Below, piece by piece: positions 1 to 7,379 of a stretch of DNA of 16,058 nucleotides (position 1 is the stretch's first letter; each line of letters begins with the position of its first letter). The stretch is taken from the NCBI RefSeq assembly GCF_026790145.1, contig NZ_JALAMS010000025.1:1-16058 (forward strand), read 5' to 3'. The stretch is from Bacillus_I endophytica_A. GTDB taxonomy: Bacteria; Bacillota; Bacilli; Bacillales; Bacillaceae_H. A program made the position numbers and the translations under genes. Under the pieces are notes generated by a model. It saw only the letters and a list, made by a program, of their open reading frames with translations, ran no database searches and was not told where the DNA came from.

Positions 1-1
1 T

Positions 2-1096
2 TTCGGAGGTCTCCAAGGTGGCATAATTTCTCCTCTATTAGCAAATATAGCTTTACATGGCATGGAGAGTCATCTTGGTATTATCTACAAAGCAGTTCAA
101 CGGAAAGATAAAAGAACAACCTATGAATGCAAATCAAGTGTAATGGCAGTGCGTTATGCGGATGACTTCGTTATATTTTGTGAAAACGAAACACAAGCAA
201 AAGGCTTATACCACACTCTATCGCCTTATCTGAGTAAAAGGGGATTAGAACTAGCTGAAGATAAAACAAAAGTAACCCACATTAACGAAGGCTTTGCCTT
301 TCTTGGATTTGATACCAGGCGATATAACACACAACAAAAAACTAAGATTCTAATAAAACCATCTGTATCTAGTATCAAAACAGTTAAAAGAAAGGTTAAA
401 GTGGAAGCAAAAAGTTTAAATGGTCAAAACATTGGTGCCTTTATCGCCAGAGTTAATCCAATTGTAATAGGAACAGCTAATTATTGGAAATCATCCGTAG
501 CCAAGGAGATCTTCCAGCATGTAGACTACTATGTTTGGAAGACTACCTATAGATTTCTTCGAAGATTACACCCAAAAAAGTCTTGGAAATGGATTACAAA
601 CAGATACTTTAAACCGGATAAAACTGGGCAAAGCAAAAGTAAGTGGATATTAACTGACCCAATCAGTGGAAGTCAGCTTAAGAAAATGGCATGGACTCCA
701 ATAGAACGCCATGTTCCTATCATATACAATTACAGCCCCTTTAATAAGGAGTTAATTGGGTACTTCGAAAAGCGAGACATCAAGGAGTTTAACCGGAATA
801 ATGTTGCGTACAGGCAAAAGCTGGCTAAAAAACAAAAACACAAATGTCCACTATGTACTCACTCCATCGTGGATTTCAGTGAAGAACTTGAAACACATCA
901 TAAAATCCCTAAGATTAAAGGTGGAAGCAATGAATATAGGAATTTACAACTTGTACACAACAGTTGTCACATCCTATATCACCGACTTTTCCCTGCCAAG
1001 GGACCTATCCCCACTGACAAACAATTACTAGCAGCAAGGAAATACCTATATAAAAGTCAGATTGGCAGGCACCATATAACTAAGACGCTAGGATAA
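2..1096 (+). CDS. ltrA: Group II intron-encoded reverse transcriptase/maturase with HNH endonuclease (5'-truncated by window edge)
   Basis: Multifunctional protein that helps the intron RNA splice and copies it into DNA at new sites. The frame is open from base 2, with no start codon in view. The first residues, QGGIISPLLANIALHG, are RT block 4. YADD with both catalytic aspartates follows at about 170, then the thumb/maturase X domain (GAFIARVNPIVIGTANYW). The C-terminus is an HNH endonuclease: CPLC, ETHHKIPKIKGG, NLQLVHNSCH and a final YH. RT and nuclease residues look intact, so the protein may be active if its N-terminus is. The block before QGG reads GGL where most bacterial intron RTs have GTP, so the usual proline is replaced by leucine. 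A methionine at 62 opens a shorter ORF but is internal to the RT domain and is not the real start. Confidence 0.93.
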   Translation, partial: FGGLQGGIISPLLANIALHGMESHLGIIYKAVQRKDKRTTYECKSSVMAVRYADDFVIFCENETQAKGLYHTLSPYLSKRGLELAEDKTKVTHINEGFAFLGFDTRRYNTQQKTKILIKPSVSSIKTVKRKVKVEAKSLNGQNIGAFIARVNPIVIGTANYWKSSVAKEIFQHVDYYVWKTTYRFLRRLHPKKSWKWITNRYFKPDKTGQSKSKWILTDPISGSQLKKMAWTPIERHVPIIYNYSPFNKELIGYFEKRDIKEFNRNNVAYRQKLAKKQKHKCPLCTHSIVDFSEELETHHKIPKIKGGSNEYRNLQLVHNSCHILYHRLFPAKGPIPTDKQLLAARKYLYKSQIGRHHITKTLG

Positions 1097-1106
1097 ATGT
1101 GTGCTT

Positions 1107-1182
1107 GAGCCGTGTGAAAGGAAACTTTCAAGCACGGTTCTGAGGGGGGCTGTGTGACCGTAAGGTCACCTTCCTACCCGAC
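1107..1182 (+). ncRNA. Group II intron domains V and VI
   Basis: Catalytic and branch-point domains of the intron RNA. Domain V (1107-1140) is exactly 34 nt, opens with GAGCCGTGTG, has a GAAA-type loop and closes with CACGGTTC. Domain VI (about 1144-1180) has stem GTGACC/GGTCAC capped by GTAA, with a candidate bulged branch A in CCTACCC. The intron ORF stops 10 nt before domain V, a common arrangement for ORFs sitting in domain IV. Confidence 0.9.
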
Positions 1183-1393
1183 AGGGGGCAGTGATGCCCC
1201 TAACTTACCCGACTTAACTAGAAATGCATATGATATACATTTAAAAAAGAGAGGGTTTGGAGGTATCTCTCTCTTCAAAACGACTCAAGTATGGTGAATT
1301 ATAGAGAATTTCCCTTTATTATATGCACTATGATTAGAGTTGCTATTATTTCTGCCTATAACATTGTTTTAACTAAAGATGAATATCCTTTAC

Positions 1394-1412
1394 AGTCTTT
1401 GAAACAAAGACT
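1394..1412. repeat. Short perfect hairpin, 8-bp arms
   Basis: AGTCTTTG and CAAAGACT separated by AAA. It lies about 30 bp past the stop of the minus-strand membrane protein gene and could aid 3'-end formation, but no T-run follows on either strand. Confidence 0.35.
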
Positions 1413-1441
1413 CATGAACAAATAAAGCCTTTTACTCATAA

Positions 1442-2020
1442 CTAAGTTAAGGAGCTACTGTTATTTTGAAACTTGATAAAAAGATTAGTAATCCATTTTG
1501 AAACTAACATGATTGTCAAATATCCAATAAACAAATGAAAATAATTTGCTCCTCTAGAGAATTCAAATAAGCCAAGTGCTGTTAGCAAAGGTTTGAAAAT
1601 AAATGCAAAGAATGCTGCTAGTAAAGTGAAATAAAGATAATAATTTTTATTATTCTTTAGTACCCATTGATATAGCAATATATAAACTACTGGTACCAAT
1701 GCAACATCTAAAGAAAAACTATAATTAAAAAAAGGTATTGCTCTATATGGGTATCCCCAAAAACCAAAACTTACTCCGGGTGCATCTATATATGTAAACC
1801 ATACATGTACATTAAAACCATAAAACCCTAACAATAAAGCTTTTTTTCTATCTAATACAAAATAAAGGACGATCAAAGGAACTAAAAGAAATAATAAAGT
1901 CACCCAAAATTGCCAAGTGTCAAAACTAGAAAATTGTTTCCAATAATTAATCCAATCATAGCTAATTTCTATCTGTTTAGAATCTATTGTTTCGTATATA
2001 GTCTTCTGTTCTGATGGCAT
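1442..2020 (-). CDS. CBO0543-family multi-pass membrane protein
   Basis: Protein of 192 aa with unknown function, predicted to sit in the cytoplasmic membrane. A short polar N-terminus of about 35 residues is followed by five or six hydrophobic segments (about 36-57, 62-78, 102-120, 127-150 and 160-180). Aromatic-rich stretches such as GFYGFNVHVWFTYID, PYRAIPFF and KNNKNYYLY resemble the CBO0543 family of Bacillus and Clostridium as I remember it; this is recognition, not a search result. AAAGGAG lies 9 nt before the ATG, so the start is well supported. It is a single-gene unit, facing the intron and flanked by hairpins. No catalytic motif is visible. The gene is AT-rich like the surrounding backbone. 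Confidence 0.75.
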   Translation of the reverse strand: MPSEQKTIYETIDSKQIEISYDWINYWKQFSSFDTWQFWVTLLFLLVPLIVLYFVLDRKKALLLGFYGFNVHVWFTYIDAPGVSFGFWGYPYRAIPFFNYSFSLDVALVPVVYILLYQWVLKNNKNYYLYFTLLAAFFAFIFKPLLTALGLFEFSRGANYFHLFIGYLTIMLVSKWITNLFIKFQNNSSSLT

Positions 2021-2190
2021 TATTTTGGTCTCCTTTTTTTCATATTCGGTTAAATTTTATTATTTCTTACTGTTAGAGAGAATATGTAAAATGGATAAAA
2101 ATGATTACCTTGTATAAGTAACTGGTTTCTTCGAAGAAATGCTAAGAATTATACTTAAAGTAACGGGTGTGATTGTTTAATAAGCAGCAT

Positions 2191-2237
2191 AAAAAGAGAA
2201 AAAGCTACTGGCTTATACAGTAGCTTTTTCTCTTTTT
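2191..2237. terminator. Strong bidirectional intrinsic terminator, perfect 20-bp stem
   Basis: Arms at 2191-2210 and 2218-2237 are exact reverse complements around a 7-nt loop (GCTTATA). Each strand ends in a run of five T. It lies upstream of the membrane protein gene, so it probably ended a gene now missing. Confidence 0.85.
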
Positions 2238-2270
2238 AACATTGGGTTTTATGAGTCAATGATTCACAAC

Positions 2271-2288
2271 ATCTTGAGTAGTTTGCTC
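2271..2288 (+). repeat. 18-bp direct repeat, copy 1
   Basis: ATCTTGAGTAGTTTGCTC, identical to 2645-2662. Both copies sit some 35 bp after a strong hairpin terminator and just before an ATTATTCA stretch. Confidence 0.8.
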
Positions 2289-2408
2289 GGAAGTATTAAT
2301 CATTATTCAGAAATAAGGAAGAATAAAAACCTAGAAGACAAACACATTCTATAGAGGAACTCAACTCCCTATACATCGTAATCCTGCCATAGTGTATAGG
2401 TACAAAGC

Positions 2409-2453
2409 AAAGCAGAGGAAGGGTAACAAACACACCAGCCTTCTGCTTTTTTC
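2409..2453 (+). terminator. Likely intrinsic terminator, bulged stem
   Basis: AAAGCAGA then GG (bulge) then AAGG pairs with CCTTCTGCTTT across a loop of about 16 nt, followed by T6C. It belongs to no gene in the window. Confidence 0.6.
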
Positions 2454-2534
2454 ATTATAATGGAACTCATCATAAGAAAGCGAACGTGAAAGTATAGGGA
2501 TCCAATGAATTTTCTTCTGATAAAAAAGATTATG

Positions 2535-2560
2535 TTAACTAGAAATGAATAGCGTATACA
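2535..2560 (+). repeat. Repeat of the intron 3' flank (apparent empty intron site)
   Basis: TTAACTAGAAATG matches 1214-1226 exactly; in the next 13 bp, AT and TATACA are also shared. The identity starts precisely where the intron ends at 1213. Here the upstream bases are GATTATG, similar to the TTTTATG before the intron 5' end at 15948. Confidence 0.6.
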
Positions 2561-2569
2561 GTGTAAAAA

Positions 2570-2607
2570 CAGAAAAACCTACTGACCATGCCCAGTAGGT
2601 TTTTCTG
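2570..2607. terminator. Bidirectional intrinsic terminator, perfect 15-bp stem
   Basis: CAGAAAAACCTACTG and CAGTAGGTTTTTCTG flank an 8-nt loop. No gene directly precedes it on either strand. Confidence 0.75.
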
Positions 2608-2644
2608 TTACAAAGTTAGATATCATAGGGGGATACTATAACGA

Positions 2645-2662
2645 ATCTTGAGTAGTTTGCTC
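2645..2662 (+). repeat. 18-bp direct repeat, copy 2
   Basis: Second copy of ATCTTGAGTAGTTTGCTC (first at 2271-2288), again downstream of a terminator hairpin. Confidence 0.8.
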
Positions 2663-2702
2663 AACTAGCTATTTATTATTCACTTTATAATTTTCAAATA
2701 AA

Positions 2703-2733
2703 AAAGAAACAGATCTAAAAAGACTGTTTCTTT
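2703..2733. terminator. Hairpin, perfect 10-bp stem, possible terminator
   Basis: AAAGAAACAG and CTGTTTCTTT around an 11-nt loop, with T-rich ends on both strands. It lies about 190 bp beyond the stop codon of the minus-strand esterase gene and is its nearest candidate terminator. Confidence 0.55.
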
Positions 2734-2919
2734 AAAGAATTCCAATCCTCTTAATAATTTACCCATATGATTTAAAATGAAACATAGTATTTTTTTATAA
2801 AATATATTTTACTTCTGATAATACCCATTATGTGAACTACCTTTAGTTAGCCTTACTTCTAATAAAGAGAATTATAAAACTATTGAATTACCGCATTTTT
2901 ATAAGGATTAATTGTTCGA

Positions 2920-4251
2920 CTATTTATTTAATGTCTGGGCAGCCATCCATTCCATAATGCTCATTGTTTTCCCGTTGATTGTAGTTTCGACTTTGTTATT
3001 GTATACATATATCCATGACCAATGTCCGTCGTACTGATATGGTGTACCATCTGCATTTTGATATAAACCAGTAGTATCATGTACATTATCGAATAGTGTT
3101 AAATGTACATTATCAGCTTTAGCTCCAATTAGACGGTCATAAGTAGGAATCGTGTTTATTGTTGGGGGCAATGTTGTATCATTTTTAGCCGTAACAAACC
3201 AAGTAGGAGTATCCTTTATTTTTTTGATTTCTGTATCGGTAATTAATGTATCATTTAAACCCTCACATACCGGAAATGCAGCTGCAAAGTATTCTGGGTA
3301 ATCACGAATCATAACCATTGTCATGTATCCACCATTAGAAGCTCCCCCGATATAAATTCTGTTTAGGTCAATGTCAGGGTTTTTAGAAACATAATCTTTA
3401 ATTAATGCCATAAGTGATTCTTTATAGATTGAAGTTCCATCTGCTTTACCTGTAAAACCGTCCATCCATTTAGTTGGTGCTTGAGGTGTTAAAACATATG
3501 CTCCATCAAAATAAGATTGTATGTCTTCTGTTGCAAAGTTAACAGCTTTGTTTGCAGATAATGGAATAGTTGCATCTTTGCCACCTTCACCCCCACCATG
3601 TAACCAGATAATTAATGGGTTCTTTGCTTTGTCTTTTACTGGTGTATAGCTTGCATATGATAAGGTAACATTATTATATGTTCCTTTTCCAGTTTTGAAA
3701 TCATCTACAAGTTTTCTAGTTCCCCCTGCATATGTATCAATAACCAATCCTGATAGGGTTCCTACATTCGTAGCAATATCCTTTTGTTGAGTAATGGTAT
3801 AGTTGTTATCAATCCATGCATTTAATCCTGTACCCTCTTCATCATAATTGAGTGGTGAACCTAAGGAAACAGTCGGTCCAATTTTCATTTCCAGTACTGC
3901 ATATTTCCCTGTACGAACAGCAGGGTTCCCGTCTTTATCAGAAACATAGGCTTTTGTAACTGTCCGGTCACCTTCCTCTAAAAATGGAGTTTTTAACCTA
4001 CTGTCACTTCTTACTATATGTACTCTAAAGGTATTTTCCGTTACTGAACCTTTTGGTACAGGCCTTCCTAAATTAACAATTACTTTTGTAACCGCAGCTC
4101 CCCAGTCATGGATTTCTGTAACAGTCCGATAGGATGTTGATTTTACACTTTTTTGTTTAGCAAATGTACTGGTACTAAAAGAAATCGTCATAACAGCTAT
4201 TGAAATAAATAATATTACTGTTCTTAAGTAGTTTTTAACACTTTTTTGCAT
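2920..4251 (-). CDS. Secreted alpha/beta-hydrolase esterase with N-terminal Ig-like domain (EstA / prolyl-oligopeptidase-like fold)
   Basis: Predicted extracellular serine esterase, 443 aa. The start at 4251 is chosen because AAGGAGG lies 9 nt before it; the ATG at 4257 would leave only 3 nt. Counting from that upstream ATG, residues 3-33 form a signal peptide (basic MQKSVKNYLR, hydrophobic core, cleavage after STFA). Residues about 45-160 are a beta-rich domain like the Ig-like N-domain of EstA-type esterases, and about 200-420 form the hydrolase. Visible motifs are LHGGGEGG (oxyanion loop, 219-226), GGASNGG with nucleophile Ser307, Asp360 in AKNDTTLPP and His412 in GHWSW. All triad residues are present. 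The leader carries a RAT, a terminator and a cre site, so control by a LicT-like antiterminator and CcpA is likely. That implies action on plant beta-glucan-associated or aryl-glucoside esters. The true substrate is not evident. Confidence 0.88.
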   Translation of the reverse strand: MQKSVKNYLRTVILFISIAVMTISFSTSTFAKQKSVKSTSYRTVTEIHDWGAAVTKVIVNLGRPVPKGSVTENTFRVHIVRSDSRLKTPFLEEGDRTVTKAYVSDKDGNPAVRTGKYAVLEMKIGPTVSLGSPLNYDEEGTGLNAWIDNNYTITQQKDIATNVGTLSGLVIDTYAGGTRKLVDDFKTGKGTYNNVTLSYASYTPVKDKAKNPLIIWLHGGGEGGKDATIPLSANKAVNFATEDIQSYFDGAYVLTPQAPTKWMDGFTGKADGTSIYKESLMALIKDYVSKNPDIDLNRIYIGGASNGGYMTMVMIRDYPEYFAAAFPVCEGLNDTLITDTEIKKIKDTPTWFVTAKNDTTLPPTINTIPTYDRLIGAKADNVHLTLFDNVHDTTGLYQNADGTPYQYDGHWSWIYVYNNKVETTINGKTMSIMEWMAAQTLNK

Positions 4252-4342
4252 TCTCATTTGCCTCCTTCATATTAACGGCATGTCTTAGAAAATTTATAAC
4301 CAGAAAATAAAGTCCATACCACACCCTTTTGTCCTTTTATAC

Positions 4343-4410
4343 AAACAAAAAACCTAAACTATCCACATATTAGAGCACAAATTGGGCTCTATGTAGATAA
4401 TTTAGGTTTT
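4343..4410 (-). terminator. Leader terminator (attenuator) upstream of the esterase gene
   Basis: On the minus strand, arms at 4410-4384 and 4375-4349 form a long stem with a few mismatches, followed by TTTTTTGTTTGT. It lies between the promoter near 4462-4489 and the start at 4251, so it would stop transcription before the gene. Its 5' arm begins AAAACCTAAA, and the first seven of those bases are also the end of the RAT. The two structures are therefore mutually exclusive. Confidence 0.85.
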
Positions 4411-4433
4411 GCCTGCTTGAGCAGTAACAATCC
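4404..4433 (-). promoter_or_regulatory. RAT: ribonucleic antiterminator site for a LicT/SacY/BglG-type protein
   Basis: On the minus strand the 30-nt element reads GGATTGTTACTG, loop CTCAA, then GCAGGCAAAACCT. This is the bipartite RAT pattern known from bglP, sacB and bgl leaders. Its last 7 nt form the start of the terminator stem, the classic arrangement in which binding of the antiterminator blocks termination. The matching LicT-like gene is not in the window; the PRD regulator at 7610 has HTH domains rather than an RNA-binding CAT domain. Confidence 0.9.
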
Positions 4434-4461
4434 TAATGGACAATATATTTTGAATAATCTT

Positions 4462-4489
4462 ATAATAGCAGGTATCTCAAAAATGTCAA
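4462..4489 (-). promoter_or_regulatory. Sigma-A promoter of the esterase gene
   Basis: Minus strand: TTGACA (4489-4484), 16-bp spacer, then TATTAT (4467-4462) preceded by TGC, giving an extended -10. Initiation near 4455 would give a leader of about 200 nt containing the RAT and the terminator. Confidence 0.75.
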
Positions 4490-4497
4490 CGCTTACA
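4484..4497 (-). promoter_or_regulatory. cre site (CcpA operator) overlapping the -35
   Basis: Minus strand TGTAAGCGTTGACA; the plus strand TGTCAACGCTTACA fits the cre consensus TGWNANCGNTNWCA at every position. It includes the TTGACA hexamer, so CcpA bound here should block RNA polymerase when preferred sugars are present. Confidence 0.85.
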
Positions 4498-4966
4498 TAA
4501 CGTTGTTTTTATAACATAAAACATAAAACATGTAAACCTTATTGAATACCTCTAATATAATCGATAGGATAGAAAAAAATCTTTTCAAACGCACACTAAT
4601 TTCTATATAATCACAAACAAATCCCCTTTATATGGAATTGATAAACTGTTATTTCCTTTTTAATTATTTTGTATTTTCGTAGTTATCCCCCTATAACAAA
4701 ATCTACGTCCGGTATCTGCCTTGGTTTTAAGTTACTAACTATTGCCTCAAAAATCATCCTTATATAGAAAATCCTTTCTACATATTTTTGCTTTGCTAAA
4801 GAAATTTAGATTTTCCTGTCCGTTCCTATTCTTCTGTTTCATATACCTCTTAAGGAGAGTATCCTTTCCTTAAGAATCCCTATTAAAATGAATTCTTGGA
4901 GAATATATAATAGTTAAAAAAGCTATTTTTATTTTTTCTTTCCACGGAAACCTTAACTTCCTAAAT
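4498..4966. other. Intergenic stretch with two tiny minus-strand ORFs of doubtful reality
   Basis: No full gene. On the minus strand a 31-aa ORF (4842-4747, MKQKNRNGQENLNFF...) is followed in another frame by a 24-aa ORF (4757-4683, MIFEAIVSNLKPRQIPDVDF...) that looks protein-like. Together they could be the frameshifted remains of a gene, but neither has a convincing ribosome site and I recognise no family. A perfect 8-bp inverted repeat (CTTAAGGA/TCCTTAAG) lies at 4849-4874. Confidence 0.3.
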
Positions 4967-5923
4967 TCATTCCGTACCTCGCATTGCTCTCCGGCGGTCG
5001 TGCAGTACCATCAAGACGACTATTCCCATCGTAACTCCTAAGATGCTACTTAACTCCGTAGTTAGTACATGTACAAGTGGGGACTCCAGTGTAGGTTGTG
5101 CATCGGGGCGAGTGGCGGATAAGCGATTAAAGAGGTTATACGAGAATAGCATTCCTGATGAGATCCATGCGGCAGTCATAGGAAGAAAAAAACTCCTCGA
5201 TCCGCGCTGTTTCGTCAATACCAACAACCCCCAAGACCCTGCAAAGGCCCACAAACCGGTACTCAACGACAATAGATGCCACCATAAATCACGGTTATCC
5301 AACATAGCTGGATTGATTCCAATAGTTCCACCAGATGCCCAGAATACCTTAATAAATCCAAGCAAGATGCAGCCAGCCGAGACAAGTCTAGCCAAAGTAA
5401 TATACAGTTTCTTACTATTGCCTGGCAGTAATTCAATATCAAGTGGACCGGCAAATACTTCTGGCCAACGTGTCTTAGCATATCCTGCCAAAGCTAAAGG
5501 TAGGCAGATGCCGACTCCAAGCAGTGAAATTATTACAAAGATCTGCTCATATATCCAAATACCAGAACTTCCTGCCTGCTGATCATGTGTGATAGCAGCA
5601 GGAGCAAGAATTGGCGCTAACAACAACATAGGAATAAGTAAACCAGTACCTATCCAAACAGGAAAGGCAACCAACCAGGCAGGCAGTCTCTCCCCCCACG
5701 CCATACTGAACGCAAATGCTAACAAAATACCAACCGCGGCTAGAACTATTGTTATAGCATTTGCAGTGCGCCAACTCAGGTCGCCCATTTGTTCAGTCGG
5801 CATGAAGAGTCCGAAAGTCCAGGCGATTTTAATTAACAGATAAGGTAGTATTGTTATAGCAGCACCATAACCCCAAATTTTACGCTTCTTTATCAATTGA
5901 GAAATTGTATTCTTTATTGTCAT
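4967..5923 (-). CDS. Hypothetical integral membrane protein, about eight transmembrane helices
   Basis: Protein of 318 aa with no family I can name. The N-terminus is basic (KKRK, 12-15). Hydrophobic segments fall near 20-40, 54-75, 83-108, 126-149, 172-195, 212-237, 246-265 and 290-308, and the tail is basic (HDRRRAMRG), suggesting a cytoplasmic end. GAGGTG lies 5 nt before the ATG. The ATG overlaps the stop of the 35-codon ORF upstream (ATGA), so the two are probably translationally coupled. The gene is visibly richer in GC than its neighbours, which suggests separate ancestry. Transport or signalling are both possible; no catalytic motif is seen. The long ORFs antisense to it are shadows of its codon pattern. 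Confidence 0.75.
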   Translation of the reverse strand: MTIKNTISQLIKKRKIWGYGAAITILPYLLIKIAWTFGLFMPTEQMGDLSWRTANAITIVLAAVGILLAFAFSMAWGERLPAWLVAFPVWIGTGLLIPMLLLAPILAPAAITHDQQAGSSGIWIYEQIFVIISLLGVGICLPLALAGYAKTRWPEVFAGPLDIELLPGNSKKLYITLARLVSAGCILLGFIKVFWASGGTIGINPAMLDNRDLWWHLLSLSTGLWAFAGSWGLLVLTKQRGSRSFFLPMTAAWISSGMLFSYNLFNRLSATRPDAQPTLESPLVHVLTTELSSILGVTMGIVVLMVLHDRRRAMRGTE

Positions 5924-6027
5924 GGGGTCACCTCAACATCCAGATCAGTAAGGTCAAAAATCTCTACCGTTACAATGTATAAAGCAATTTCAATTAAACT
6001 CTCATTTTCACTTCTATTCATAACCAT
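5920..6027 (-). CDS. Small 35-aa ORF coupled to the membrane protein gene
   Basis: Encodes an acidic peptide beginning MVMNRSENESLIEIALY and ending DLTDLDVEVTP. AAGGGGTG lies 7 nt before the ATG at 6027, a good ribosome site, and its TGA overlaps the next gene's ATG by 2 nt. It may be a genuine leader-like small protein, or the tail of a larger deleted gene such as a regulator. I see no homologous domain. The sequence upstream (6028-6180) holds no continuation of the frame. Confidence 0.5.
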   Translation of the reverse strand: MVMNRSENESLIEIALYIVTVEIFDLTDLDVEVTP

Positions 6028-6462
6028 AAATAAACACCCCTTAAGATCAATTAAATTGTTTTAATTTATCCCAAAAATCATTATTCCCTCACCATCAAAA
6101 CTCTATCAAACTACTCCTCTCTTTAAGATGTTAACATAATATTCCAAACAGGAATTCCTTATTCTAAAGAATTGACAAAATAAAAAAAGAAAATATTTCC
6201 TCCTCTTTTTACTTTATCTATGCAAAATGACAGAGAAAAGTTACTTATTATCAAATCGTCTCAAAAACAATGGTTTTTGAGACTCCATGAAATAAGGTTA
6301 TTTTCTTCTCATTTTGGTCCGATTTTGTATCGAAACTCATCTCAAAATCTATGTATCATAAAGGCGTGTTTTTGATATCAACTCTATTCGGGAAGATTCT
6401 GTACTAATTAAAATAATCATAATTCACAACTTTATTTTCCATCATTTTAATCTCTAGAATAC
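6028..6462. other. Intergenic region with one perfect inverted repeat
   Basis: No ORF recognised. At 6258-6283, GTCTCAAAAAC and GTTTTTGAGAC flank AATG: a perfect 11-bp stem with a 4-nt loop, but no T-run, so a terminator is not clear. The rest is AT-rich and featureless. It probably includes the promoter of the coupled minus-strand pair 6027-4967. Confidence 0.5.
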
Positions 6463-7331
6463 GGGTTCTGGTGTAAAGATTGTATTGTGTTGAACGAGGC
6501 ATATAGATTCCTAATGAAATCTGGTCCTACGTAGCAATTCCAAATAGTTGATGAATAAAACTCACTTGATTTTGGACAGACTTGTCCTGTAAAGCAAGTT
6601 GCCCTTTTTTGATTATATGCATCGCTTCTATTCCTGAAATAATGTATTTAGCTGTGCGGAGGGATTTCAAGACTAACATAGGGTGAACTTGCTTTTTAAT
6701 AAACCGATGATTTTGTTCGACGATGTTATTCAGATATTTCACTTACCTTATTTAGATGCCTAGAGGTATTTTTTTCCTTCCCCTTAACTATTCAATCGCC
6801 ATAGGATAGGCTGAATTCTTGTCTACTGTGTTAACACGGAGATTTGAAACATGAAAAGACCGCAAAGCTTTCTTGAAAAAGCACTTTGCAGCCTTATGAT
6901 TCTTTGTTTTACTCAGATAAACATCAATTGTATTCCCTTCAGAATCAACAGCACGGTACAAACACATCCATTGTCCTTTGACTTTTATATACGCCTCATC
7001 GACTCACCAAAAATTGTTTGTTTGCTTAAGATGACGACGAACTCTCTTGTCTGGCTCAGGGCCGGTCATATTGATGTTCCCAGCGCATGATGGTTGTATG
7101 AGCCATGGATAATCCTCGTTCCTCCATCATTTCCACCACATCATGGGAACTGAGGTTGTACCGTAGGTACCATCTCAACGTTAATAAAATAACATCAGGC
7201 TGATAGTGGTTCCAATTTAAACAAATTATCCTTTTCCATACCAATCACACCTTTTTTAAGAGTACTAGTATCAATATGTCCAAGTTTAGGAGATTACTTG
7301 CAGGTATTTTGAAGCTTTTTCACCGGAATCA
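6463..7331 (-). mobile_element. IS6-family (IS240-like) insertion sequence, degenerate copy
   Basis: About 870 bp, the usual size for IS240-type elements. The left end reads GGTTCTGGTGTAAAG and the right end, on the minus strand, GATTCCGGTGAAAAAG, recognisable as imperfect terminal inverted repeats. The transposase reading frame fills the space between. I see no 8-bp target duplication in the flanks, which fits age or a rearranged insertion. Its right end resembles the element end at 15450. Confidence 0.85.
6527..7244 (-). pseudogene. IS6-family DDE transposase, inactivated by a frameshift and four stops
   Basis: The N-terminal part (7244-7059) reads NHYQPDVILLTLRWYLRYNL then MMEERGLSMAHTTIMRW, the HTH region of IS6 transposases. 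The frame shifts by one at about 7056-7070. It then runs to 6527 with in-frame TGA (7006), TAG (6790), TAA (6754) and TAA (6745). The catalytic core is still legible: VDEAYIKVKGQW (first D), AVDSEGNTID (second D) and YLNNIVEQNHRF (E). The end reads IHQLFGIAT. Several stops fit single-base changes from CAA, CAG, GAG or CGA. It cannot make transposase. Confidence 0.9.
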
Positions 7332-7379
7332 TCTGTTTAGATAGGTATTATGAAGATCAAGATTAAAATATAATTGCTG

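Larger units (their letters stand above)
1..1213 (+). mobile_element. Group II intron, 3' portion (5' part lies outside the window)
   Basis: Retroelement: a self-splicing RNA that carries its own reverse transcriptase. The window begins inside the intron ORF, which is followed after 10 nt by a canonical 34-nt domain V and a domain VI with a GTAA tetraloop. The usual 3' end (CCTACCCGAC) falls at 1182, but a second hairpin and a second TTACCCGAC end at 1213. I place the end at 1213 because the following sequence, TTAACTAGAAATG, recurs at 2535-2547 without an intron, and the match begins exactly at 1214. A related intron 5' end lies at 15948. The 3' limit is inferred; 1182 remains the alternative. 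Confidence 0.85.
2021..2919. other. Gene-free interval of ~900 bp with terminators and short repeats
   Basis: No convincing ORF is present. It holds four hairpins listed separately, two copies of an 18-bp direct repeat, and an intron-insertion-like site near 2534. The density of terminators without genes suggests decayed mobile or intergenic repeat material. Nothing was recognised in 2038-2190 or 2734-2919. Confidence 0.6.

Noticed and set aside
4522..4533. Reverse-strand ACATGTTTTATG, a third possible intron target site
   Set aside because: Only the 12 AT-rich bases match; the following sequence does not resemble TYAACYAGAAAT, so chance is likely.
5043..5582. 179-aa plus-strand ORF and other ORFs antisense to the membrane protein gene
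   Set aside because: They mirror the codon pattern of the minus-strand gene, lack ribosome sites and show no protein-like domains.
6851..7090. 79-aa plus-strand ORF within the IS6 element
   Set aside because: It is antisense to the recognisable transposase core (VDEAYIKVKGQW, AVDSEGNTID), which is the real signal.
6455..7339. 8-bp target duplication around the IS6 copy
   Set aside because: The flanks next to the two ends do not share an 8-bp match at any reasonable choice of boundary.
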